From positions 1 to 60,641 of the forward strand of contig MLAK01000603.1 of the NCBI GenBank assembly GCA_001839685.1: a stretch of 60,641 nt of DNA. Direction: 5' to 3'. The notes beneath the pieces were generated by a model. The model was not told where the DNA came from, did no database searches, and worked only from the letters and a program-made list of their open reading frames with translations. Positions 19,219 through 27,250 of this stretch are shown here, one piece after another. This DNA is from Tritrichomonas foetus. Its lineage: Eukaryota; Parabasalia; Tritrichomonadida; Tritrichomonadidae. Both the position numbers and the translations under genes were made by a program. Within the stretch, counting starts at the first letter, position 1. Each line of letters begins with the position of its first letter.

Positions 19219-20601
19219 TCATTCTAGTCTGTCAAGTAAATCTGTGAGTGTTTCGGAAAAAATTTCTAGAGATTCCTTAAGATCTTCATTTTCGGATTCA
19301 CTCATGTTTCGAATTTTTTCTAAAATATCTGGTGACTGAAAAGCTCTCGAAAACTCCAAAATAATTTCGTTTGCCTCTGCATAATGAATGAAAGAATCAA
19401 GAGATGTAATGAATAGTGAACTAAAATAGTTATTTACATCTAAAATTGTGTGTATCAACTCTCTAAACACATTAAATAAATCTGCATTAATAAAAAATGG
19501 TTTTATTAAATGTGGAAGAAAATGAATTAACAAAGAAAATAATTTAATAGCTTCGTTTCTAACTAAATATTGACTATTTAATATCAATTGTATAATAAAA
19601 TTCATGATATTTTCATCATTATTTGGAAAGAAGATTGCTTCTGCATAAGATGATGATAACTGAACAATTCTATAAACAATTCTTAAAGATGTTGCTAGTA
19701 ATTTATTATTGGAATTTTCATGATAATTTTGGAAAATATTATATAAATAGGAAAGAATTTCTGCTCTACCAACAATTTTAAAATGTTGTGGATCAATTCT
19801 TGTTAAGAGTTTTAAAATGAATTTTTGGGCTTCTTCGTCAAATGAAAGGCATTTAACAAGTAAATCAACAAATAAATCATTATCCAAGATATTTTGATCT
19901 CTTTTATATATTAAATACAAAGTTAAGGAAATCATATCTGCTGTATATTCATTCAAAGTAGACATTGACCGACATAATAAATTCACAAAAGTTTCATTAT
20001 TAAGTGGAGCATATTCAGCAAGTTTGAGGGAGAACTGCATTATCATAGTATCAATTTCGGCTGATGTACCAAGTAAGCTGCAAATTTTATCAAAAAAATC
20101 GTTTAGCAGTAAAATTTCTAAAAATTGTGGCTTCAAAAAAGAAAAAATGGCATAAAGCAAATGAAAAATCAGATTGATATTCATATAAACAGAAGCAGAT
20201 ATGCATTCATTTAAAGTTGAGAGTAAAAATGACAGAGTTTCACATGTTGTAAATACTTTAGTTCTGTTAGACTTTTCTAATAAAATTCCAAGTAATTCAA
20301 TGATTTGGATTTGATCATTAATTTCTGTTTTATCTTGGAATTGTGTGATTAAAAAATTATCCAATTGATACTTACTCAATATTTCGATAATTTCATCAGA
20401 ATTATCAATTTCTAGAACTTGCTTAAGCCATTTTATAAAATATGATTTGTGATCATGATTTTGAGTTTGCAAAAAATATTGTAATGATGATTCAATAGAT
20501 CCAATAGAAGCAGAAGTTATATCTACATTAGTTCCATTAATCAATATTTGGAGACGATCTTGATTATGTTGATAGTGTTGAGTTTTATAATCAAGAGTCA
20601 T
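19219..20601 (-). CDS. ARM/HEAT-like helical repeat protein of unknown function
   Basis: This 460-residue protein is Leu/Ile/Phe-rich and predicted helical throughout, with repeating amphipathic pairs such as I-Q-I-I-E-L-L-G-I-L-L-E-K-S and E-A-I-K-L-F-S-L-L-I-H-F-L. Several anonymous trichomonad proteins share this armadillo-like pattern. No catalytic motif was seen. The last 30 residues are acidic (S-E-S-E-N-E-D-L-K-E). It converges with the hydrolase gene, 161 bases away. The ATG at 20601 is the first in frame. Confidence 0.65.
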   Translation of the reverse strand: MTLDYKTQHYQHNQDRLQILINGTNVDITSASIGSIESSLQYFLQTQNHDHKSYFIKWLKQVLEIDNSDEIIEILSKYQLDNFLITQFQDKTEINDQIQIIELLGILLEKSNRTKVFTTCETLSFLLSTLNECISASVYMNINLIFHLLYAIFSFLKPQFLEILLLNDFFDKICSLLGTSAEIDTMIMQFSLKLAEYAPLNNETFVNLLCRSMSTLNEYTADMISLTLYLIYKRDQNILDNDLFVDLLVKCLSFDEEAQKFILKLLTRIDPQHFKIVGRAEILSYLYNIFQNYHENSNNKLLATSLRIVYRIVQLSSSYAEAIFFPNNDENIMNFIIQLILNSQYLVRNEAIKLFSLLIHFLPHLIKPFFINADLFNVFRELIHTILDVNNYFSSLFITSLDSFIHYAEANEIILEFSRAFQSPDILEKIRNMSESENEDLKESLEIFSETLTDLLDRLE

Positions 20602-20807
20602 CTCTGAATGTTAATCGTTATGTTCAGAAAAGGTGATCGGCTCACATTGAAAACACTCATCACTTGGAAACATTCACTCTCACATAATAGAAACATGAAA
20701 ACTATAATTATTCACTTATTTCTTTCCATAATTCTCATAAAACATAATATTCAAAAACAATAGAAAAATAACAATCATTTATAAAATAAAGAAATCAACA
20801 ACAATTC

Positions 20808-21506
20808 TTATTTCATTATTGGAAGTCTATCCACAAGTATTTTCGGTGAGAATGTTCGATATCTGATCAAGCTATTTCCTCTTACAGAAAAAACTTGAAG
20901 TTTTCGTGATTTTTCAGCAGCATCAACGAGTACATCAACATCGCCTTCAGAAAGTTGTGCTCGATCAATATGAAGTTCTCTAATATCAGGATCTTGTTTC
21001 AAAAAGTTCAAAACATAGTCACTTCCATTTGACATAATTAAATTTTCTGAAATATCAAGAAAATCAAACTTTTTCTCAGCTATTACATTAAATAATGTCC
21101 ATATTCCATTTCCAGAAAGGTTGCAGTTGACTAAAATCAAAGACGTCAAATCTTGATTTTTTCCAATTGCTTCAAGAAGGATCCAAATTGATTCATCACC
21201 AATTGGATTATTTGAAAGGTCCAAACTTTGAATATGGCTATAGTTAATTCTTTTAGCTAAAACTGAAATCGCTTTAGCATTTAATGACAAATTTGAAAGA
21301 TCCAATAAAGCCAAATTCTGTGGAATTAAAGGACAAATCATTTCCAATTCTTCTGCTGTCAATTTGCTATTAGCAAATTTTAATTCAGACAATGTTGAGA
21401 TTTTGATTGGAACAAAAATGTCAAGAAGACTGCCAATTTGGACATTATGGACTTCTATCGTTTTCCCAGCTGCAGTGTAAATCACTGAAACTGTTTTCCT
21501 CAACAT
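20808..21506 (-). CDS. Leucine-rich repeat protein, RNase-inhibitor type
   Basis: This is a 232-residue protein. Successive repeats are visible: L-A-L-L-D-L-S-N-L-S-L, I-Q-S-L-D-L-S-N-N-P-I-G-D, L-T-S-L-I-L-V-N-C-N-L-S-G-N-G, F-D-F-L-D-I-S-E-N, I-R-E-L-H-I-D-R and L-Q-V-F-S-V-R-G-N, giving about seven LRRs. It is probably a protein-interaction scaffold related to CARMIL/tropomodulin-like LRRs. The open frame extends upstream through a GTG, but the first ATG is at 21506 (M-L-R-K-T-V). It is divergent from the Sec23/24-like gene, with a palindrome between them. Confidence 0.72.
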   Translation of the reverse strand: MLRKTVSVIYTAAGKTIEVHNVQIGSLLDIFVPIKISTLSELKFANSKLTAEELEMICPLIPQNLALLDLSNLSLNAKAISVLAKRINYSHIQSLDLSNNPIGDESIWILLEAIGKNQDLTSLILVNCNLSGNGIWTLFNVIAEKKFDFLDISENLIMSNGSDYVLNFLKQDPDIRELHIDRAQLSEGDVDVLVDAAEKSRKLQVFSVRGNSLIRYRTFSPKILVDRLPIMK

Positions 21507-21552
21507 TAAAAACACGATTTTTGAACACTTTTGAAAAGGGAATTATCGGCAA

Positions 21553-21620
21553 TAAACTTTTTCCGTGCTTATGCGGTCTATAATTCAGTAGGAAGACCAT
21601 ATAAATACGGAAAAAGTTTA
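21553..21620. promoter_or_regulatory. Centred 68-bp palindrome in a divergent promoter
   Basis: TAAACTTTTTCCGT (21553-21566) mirrors ACGGAAAAAGTTTA (21607-21620) exactly. GGTCT (21575-21579) mirrors AGACC (21594-21598) about the same centre (21586.5). The eight bases between the outer and inner arms match at four positions and differ only by transitions at the other four. It sits between divergent starts at 21506 and 21667, suggesting a shared operator or cruciform. Confidence 0.75.
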
Positions 21621-21666
21621 GATCGAGGATTTCAATAGTCTACATCAACTTTTTATATTTACAAAA

Positions 21667-23256
21667 TTGAAGATCGTTTATCCAACATCAAGCTTCCTAT
21701 TCTCGAATGAAAATACGACAAATGACCGAACTTGGGGATGTTTATTAACCCTACCGCAAACTTACGACGTTCCGTTAATCGCTCCAGATTTTATATCTTG
21801 CTCCAAATGCGGATCATGCAAAACGCCACAAAACAACAGTTGCCCAATTTGCAATCCTAAAACCTTTTTCGAGAATATGAGTAATTTGTCTTTTTTAGAT
21901 ATTCTCATAACCAAAGATCGAAAAATTAAAAATAAGCCAATATTATGTTTGGCCTTTGATATGACAGCACATCAATCAGTAATTCAACAAATTATCTATA
22001 CAGTTGCTTCAAATGATTTTCAGAAAGAATTTATTGGATATAATTTTTTTTTTGCATTTTTATGCAAACAACCAATTTTTGTTACAAAAATCAATGGAAT
22101 TGATAACTTATCGTTTGGTAAATTTCCAAATGAAGATTTTGAATTCTTCACGTCTGAAAATTTATCAAATTCAATTATTGAAGCTTTTCAAATTGTTTCA
22201 ACGATGGTTTTAAATCCTAGCTTCCAAAATAATTCAATTGATTTATTGTTGAATGAATTAGCGAAGGTTAGTTTTGACCATTTATTTTTATTTTATTCTT
22301 CACAGCAACTTCCAACAAGTTGTCCATGTAAATGTTCAATACATTGTATAGAAATAACTCAAAAGTCTTATTCAGAAAATGTAATAACGCCTTTTTTGAA
22401 TGGTTGGACACATTGCACGATTTCAAAATGTACTCCGAAAATTATTAGCTATTTGAAATTACGTGCAAACCCATTTTTATCAAAAGAAATGAAAATATCT
22501 ATCAAATGCTCATCAGATTTAGAAGTTTTTTGGATTTCTGGAAGTAAAAGTGACACCAACGTTCAAAAAAATACAGCATCCATTTATTTGACCAATTATC
22601 CGATTGATTATATGCTTACAGTAACTTTTCAAGCTGTTTCAAAGTATAACAAACAAAATTACTTTTCATTACAAGTAATTTATGAATTTTCTGATGGTCA
22701 TACTTTTATAGCCAATCGAGCTTATCGAAAAGCGAGTAATTTTAGTGAATGGGCTGATTCAATCAACATTGCACCGTTTTGTATCATGTTTTTAAAACAA
22801 AAAGTTTCAAACTTCCTGAAAAACTATTTAAATCATCATTCTAATAAGTCTAAATGGCCGCTTTCTCCTGATAAAAAAGGATTGTCATGGAAATCATCAT
22901 TTAATTCTGTCGATTATCCTTCTTTTACAATTGTGAAAAAAGTTTTGGCACTTTTCCAATCTTTATTCATTGAAGGTGATTCTTTTCTACCTGAAAAAAT
23001 CAAATTAGAAGTCATTTACTTATCAATGACTAAAGGATTTAAATATTTGGGCGCCCTGTTTAATTGCTTGTTTGGACTTTCTGAAAATAGTGATTTTATT
23101 TGTTTCCCACCATTTATAATTTTTAACCAGACTTATATTTCTGTTCAGCCTGATTTAGCTGATCTTCCATCCATTACGGTTGTACTCAACGAAAATGATT
23201 ATCAACAATTATTGAATCAGATTACCAATGAAATTCATAATATTGAGAAAGGTTGA
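21667..23256 (+). CDS. Divergent Sec23/Sec24-like COPII protein, 5' end lacking ATG
   Basis: As an open frame it gives 529 residues. It has a C-x2-C...C-x2-C zinc finger (Cys45, 48, 59, 62) preceded by A-P-D-F, a trunk-like region beginning K-P-I-L-C-L-A-F-D-M, a beta-sandwich region (about 240-380, F-L-N-G-W-T-H-C and later I-Y-E-F-S-D-G-H-T-F), a helical segment (about 400-470) and a short C-terminal part. This order matches Sec23/Sec24, which coat ER exit vesicles, but the protein is shorter than the usual 700-plus residues and divergent. The first codon is TTG; no ATG occurs between the upstream stop (21619) and 21877, and starting at 21877 would remove the zinc finger. One extra T in A-A-A-A-T-T-G would explain it. 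Confidence 0.65.
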   Translation: MKIVYPTSSFLFSNENTTNDRTWGCLLTLPQTYDVPLIAPDFISCSKCGSCKTPQNNSCPICNPKTFFENMSNLSFLDILITKDRKIKNKPILCLAFDMTAHQSVIQQIIYTVASNDFQKEFIGYNFFFAFLCKQPIFVTKINGIDNLSFGKFPNEDFEFFTSENLSNSIIEAFQIVSTMVLNPSFQNNSIDLLLNELAKVSFDHLFLFYSSQQLPTSCPCKCSIHCIEITQKSYSENVITPFLNGWTHCTISKCTPKIISYLKLRANPFLSKEMKISIKCSSDLEVFWISGSKSDTNVQKNTASIYLTNYPIDYMLTVTFQAVSKYNKQNYFSLQVIYEFSDGHTFIANRAYRKASNFSEWADSINIAPFCIMFLKQKVSNFLKNYLNHHSNKSKWPLSPDKKGLSWKSSFNSVDYPSFTIVKKVLALFQSLFIEGDSFLPEKIKLEVIYLSMTKGFKYLGALFNCLFGLSENSDFICFPPFIIFNQTYISVQPDLADLPSITVVLNENDYQQLLNQITNEIHNIEKG

Positions 23257-23308
23257 GTTAGGAAAAGAACATCTTATATATTAATGTGTAAATAGATAAT
23301 ATAGCTTT

Positions 23309-23365
23309 TATGTTTTGTTTTCTCTTTTCTGCTTTGTTTTCTCTTTTATGTTTTGTATTCTCTTA
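23309..23365. repeat. 19-bp minisatellite, three copies
   Basis: The unit TATGTTTTGTTTTCTCTTT occurs at 23309-23327, with diverged copies at 23328-23346 and 23347-23365. It lies between the convergent 3' ends of the Sec23/24-like and PP1-like genes. On the minus strand it holds the core AAAGAGAAAA. Confidence 0.85.
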
Positions 23366-23553
23366 AGCCAATATTTTTTCATCTTTCCGGAAAATGAAAA
23401 CAATAAAATGATGAAACTAGGAATATAAATTTTATAGAGAGATACGATATTAAGTTTTTTATGATAAATGTAAATCGTTGGTCGCAATTTTCGAATGATA
23501 ATTCTTTATTTAAAGCTCCTTCATTGGAGAATTTTTTTAATATCCGTCTCTTC

Positions 23554-24543
23554 TCATTGTACAGAGAAAGAGTTTGGCTCCGGCTCGTCTCCTGAGCACC
23601 TTGGTGGTGTTCCTGGACGCTCGATGTTCGGAGCCTCCATTTCGTAGTGAATTGGTTCAAGAACAGAAAATGTGCAAAACAGATTTTCATCAACTTTCAA
23701 AATGGCCCCCTTATTTTCAAACTCGTAGCAGTAGTTTGGTGCTGAAAAAATGGTGACTAATGTTTGAGTTGGGAAGAATGGAAATTCATAACCGTTCATT
23801 ACAGCTTGATGAGCTCTGCAGATGAGATCGAAGTTGAATTTTTCCAAAAACTTCTCAACTGGCTCGGCTCCAGAGCAAACTGAAGTACCTCTATCGTTTT
23901 CTTCCCAAGTGTCGACTTCGTTATTTGGATCTGACCAGAGGAGATCGCAAAGAAGGCCTTCTTCTGGGACCTCCATTGGGCGCTGTAAGTTCTTGATGTC
24001 ATCGAGCGATTCGAGATGGGGTGAAATTCCGCCATGGATGCAAAAGATTTTATCGTCGATGATGGCGGCAATTGGAAGGCAGTTAAATACATCGCTGAAA
24101 GTCCTCCAAATAGCAAGTGAGTATTGTTGAATGCAATCGTCGTAAAATCCGTACAATCTGTTGATGTATGAACATTCGTGATTTCCTCTGAGCATGAAAA
24201 AGTTATTCGGGAATAAAATTTTATAGCAGAAGAGAAGAGAAACAGTTTCTATACTTTGCCTTCCGCGATCAACATAATCACCCAAGAAAAGATAATTTGC
24301 CTTTGGTGGGACTCCGCCGATGTCGAAGAGGCGAAGTAAATCGTGGAATTGACCGTGGGTGTCACCACAGACTGTTAAAGGTGGTCGCAACTCGAGGAGA
24401 ATTGGTTGGGCCATAAATATGCTACGAACTGTTGTACAAAGCCATGTAAGTTCTTCGGAAGTAAGACCTGCGGAAACTGAGAGTGGTTCGTTCCTGAGGG
24501 AAAGAAGCTTTTCTAATATGATCTTGACACGTTCTTCAGCCAT
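23554..24543 (-). CDS. PP1-like serine/threonine protein phosphatase catalytic subunit
   Basis: This 329-residue protein carries the full PPP signature: [21 protein letters not shown], and R-A-H-Q followed by S-A-P-N-Y-C. The stretch [14 protein letters not shown] and length are PP1-like. All metal-binding residues (D, H, D, N, H, H) are present, so it should be an active dimetal phosphatase. The last 25 residues are Pro/Glu-rich and not conserved. The open frame extends to a TTG, but the first ATG at 24543 (M-A-E-E-R-V) is the likely start. PP1-like genes are numerous in trichomonads, so the exact subfamily is uncertain. Confidence 0.92.
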   Translation of the reverse strand: MAEERVKIILEKLLSLRNEPLSVSAGLTSEELTWLCTTVRSIFMAQPILLELRPPLTVCGDTHGQFHDLLRLFDIGGVPPKANYLFLGDYVDRGRQSIETVSLLFCYKILFPNNFFMLRGNHECSYINRLYGFYDDCIQQYSLAIWRTFSDVFNCLPIAAIIDDKIFCIHGGISPHLESLDDIKNLQRPMEVPEEGLLCDLLWSDPNNEVDTWEENDRGTSVCSGAEPVEKFLEKFNFDLICRAHQAVMNGYEFPFFPTQTLVTIFSAPNYCYEFENKGAILKVDENLFCTFSVLEPIHYEMEAPNIERPGTPPRCSGDEPEPNSFSVQ

Positions 24544-25423
24544 TCTTAGAGTTTTTTTATTCAATAATTGTGATAACTTGACGGTTATGTTAATATTTTT
24601 CTTAATTTATTTCTTAATGTGAAATTTTTGACGCAGACTAATTTTTTTAATTTTTCATTCAGGATATTATTATTTCATTTCCTGAAGGTTTGATGGAAAA
24701 ACATTTGCTTACCCGCCAAAGCAATTGACATAATGGTGAAAATAATTAACCATTTTAGTACATAAATAGCAAAGTGGCCTTCAAAAAATAACTGTCAACC
24801 AAATTTCTTTCAAATTTGCCATTTTTTTCACCTTGAAAAAGCATTTTTAACTTTTTGATAACATGTCATCAATTTTTCGAATCTGAAATCTGATAACAAT
24901 TGATGAAAACGATTTTTCTTGTCATCAAAAGCTCATTGAGATGCATGTTCAGTCAAAGATATGTTCACAAAATTAAATTTTTATGATTCACACCAAATAC
25001 ACTTGAGCAGAGATTCGCGTATAATAGAAATTTTTCTTAAGAAATGTTTCTATGCTGGTAAACTTTTTCTAATAGATTTTCAAAGATGCCTCAATTAATC
25101 CATCATTAAACTGGAAACTCTTCACTTGAGGTATGTTTTCGAGTATTTTTTTCAAGTGAAAACGCTATTTCATTAATATTTTTAGGTGTAATTATCTTTT
25201 TAACAAGAAGTTCTATTTTTTGGTTTTCATCAATTGAATAAAAAAAATGGTGATTATCTTTCTATTCAATTTAAAAGTCTTTAATAATGATAATCTTTTA
25301 ATTTTTCGTTTGAGTTCGATGTTTTTTGACTAAAAATCTCGGTGATGCGAAAGTGAAGTGACCAGATACTATTTTTGACCAAAACGATAGCTATATTTCA
25401 CCATTTGCCAAAATAAGTGAATC
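24544..25423. other. Divergent promoter spacer with small hairpins
   Basis: No gene was recognised between the PP1-like gene (minus) and the DHHC gene (plus). Short inverted repeats include TTCACTTGA near 25117 with TCAAGTGAA near 25163. A GTATGT at about 25134 lacks a matching ACTAAC-type acceptor, so no intron is called. Confidence 0.4.
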
Positions 25424-26257
25424 ATGTTCCAGTATGATGCTCTCCCGAAAAACCAAATTTCACATGGGTATAGGCCATTAATGGTAATGATTCACCTTGT
25501 TGCAGCACTCATTTATCCATTCACGGAAACGAGATTTACCAAATCATTTTTTGGCAATGATATGCTTTATTACTTTTTCAATTTTATACTATGGAGCATA
25601 TCAGCTAATTTATTTAATTCATGTTGCACAAGTCCTGGCTTTGTTCAGGAAGATTCTGGTAATCCATCAGATTTTTTCTGTAAGCATTGTAATATTCATA
25701 TTCCTATTCGTGCAGCACATTGTAAATCATGTAATCGCTGTGTTATCAGACGTGACCATCACTGCCCATGGACGGGCCAATGTATTGGGCGAGATAATCA
25801 TTTTTCATTTTGGCTTTGGTTGCTGTCAGAAATTATTTTAATGGGATTTGTTATTTTTGACTGCTTTGCATCGTTACTTGAGCCTATTTCTTTTTTAAAT
25901 TGGTTTTATAGATACTTTTTCAATATTGTCGCACTTCCATTTATGTGCTTTGATATGTTTATGGTTGCTTCTCTATTTATTGGTCATACAGTAATGGCTT
26001 TAAATAATATCACTACGTGGGAAATTGCAAGAAGGAACTCTATTTCATATCTTGAAATATATCCTGTAACCATGAATCCATTCAATAAAGGAAAATGGAA
26101 CAATTTTGTTGAATTTGCAAGAATGAAATCAAGAAAAATAACCTGGGATTCAATCGAAAAACCAAAATTGAGTGATTTTACTGAAGAAAATGAAATGTTC
26201 CAATTGAATTTAATGAATTCTCTCTTTAGAACATATGCAAAACTTGGCCTTAATTAG
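25424..26257 (+). CDS. DHHC-type protein S-palmitoyltransferase
   Basis: This 277-residue protein has the Cys-rich domain C-K-H-C...H-C-K-S-C-N-R-C-V-I-R-R-D-H-H-C-P-W-T-G-Q-C-I-G-R-D-N-H (about 86-126) with catalytic DHHC at 111-114. Two membrane segments precede it (about 18-32 and 48-66) and two follow (about 130-150 and 160-190), the standard four-pass layout. It transfers palmitate to Cys residues of membrane proteins. Targets in this window could include the MGLCCS and MGGGGSSC proteins, but that is conjecture. The C-terminal cytosolic tail contains N-P-F-N-K-G-K-W-N-N, which corresponds to the conserved TTxE/PaCCT-region position. Confidence 0.93.
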   Translation: MFQYDALPKNQISHGYRPLMVMIHLVAALIYPFTETRFTKSFFGNDMLYYFFNFILWSISANLFNSCCTSPGFVQEDSGNPSDFFCKHCNIHIPIRAAHCKSCNRCVIRRDHHCPWTGQCIGRDNHFSFWLWLLSEIILMGFVIFDCFASLLEPISFLNWFYRYFFNIVALPFMCFDMFMVASLFIGHTVMALNNITTWEIARRNSISYLEIYPVTMNPFNKGKWNNFVEFARMKSRKITWDSIEKPKLSDFTEENEMFQLNLMNSLFRTYAKLGLN

Positions 26258-27250
26258 AATATAACCATCATATTTATTACTTTCCATTTTTGCTCAATCA
26301 GTAATCTCAAATTACTTTTTTATTCATCACATGAATGCACTTTTTATATTTATCGACTTTTTTCCCCATGAAAATAGTTTTGGCCGTTATTTTCACATTA
26401 AGACAATTATCATTTATGCTTATCTTTCAAACGTTACATTAATGTGTTTTGTACAATTTTCCAAAATTGTATTTTCTTCACTTCGAAAAGAAGGAAAATG
26501 ATTCAACCAACAAAGGCAATTTATCACTGCCAAGTTAGTCAAAATGGACTAGTTTGTCTGGCATCTGGCCATTCTCGCGTGATATAGCGTGGTTATCATT
26601 GGAAATATGCGTGGTGTTTTTGGTCTTATTTGACAACTAACCACAAAGTAAAGGGGAGAAATTAATTAAGAAAATCAAAAACAAAATTGAACAATAGGAT
26701 ATAAAGGCATTCTTAAATTGCTTTGATAGATAATGATGATAGTATCTATCGTTTGATGAATAACTTCATTAATTGATAACTTATCGCAATTATCAATTGA
26801 CAATGTTCATTACATAGAGAAATATGAATAAATCATTATAATTTGATAACATGAGAAAAATTTAGCGAAATCTTAATAAAAATTCATCTCGATAAAATAA
26901 ATTTTACTTATTTTTTTTCATTAAATATGATATTTAATTTTTATTGTTATCATCCCATTGTTTGTCATATTCATCCCATTTAATTCTTTATTCAGACTCG
27001 CAGATACCAAGTAAAGAAATCATCTAGTTGTTAAATGCCAATCGAATTAGTGTATAACATAATATGACTTAAATGCAAATTCAAACAGAAATTCTTTGTT
27101 GGCAATTTAACTTTTCATACGTGTGTCAATATAATGTGAACATAAACCTTAAAATTGATTAGAAATAGTCTTTGTAATTACAGTACTGTATTTAATTGAA
27201 ATTAAAAACATATCTGTTTATATTTCCTGAGCAGAATAGGTGATATACAG
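26258..27250. other. 1 kb spacer with a structured GC-richer patch
   Basis: No coding frame is supported. Positions about 26505-26640 are less AT-rich than the surroundings and contain several short complementary pairs (GGCA/TGCC, TAGTC/GACTA, TGGC/GCCA), two GCGTGGT copies and a GTGTTTTTGG motif. This could be an unannotated small RNA, but none of the known spliceosomal, SRP or RNase P signatures was recognised. Confidence 0.3.

Noticed and set aside
25134..25200. GTATGT as a possible intron donor upstream of the DHHC gene
   Set aside because: No ACTAAC...CAG acceptor follows and the DHHC gene already has a good ATG.
27001..27250. Possible tRNA or snRNA in the spacer before the ankyrin gene
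   Set aside because: No T-loop GTTCGA-type motif with matching arms and no known snRNA signature was found.
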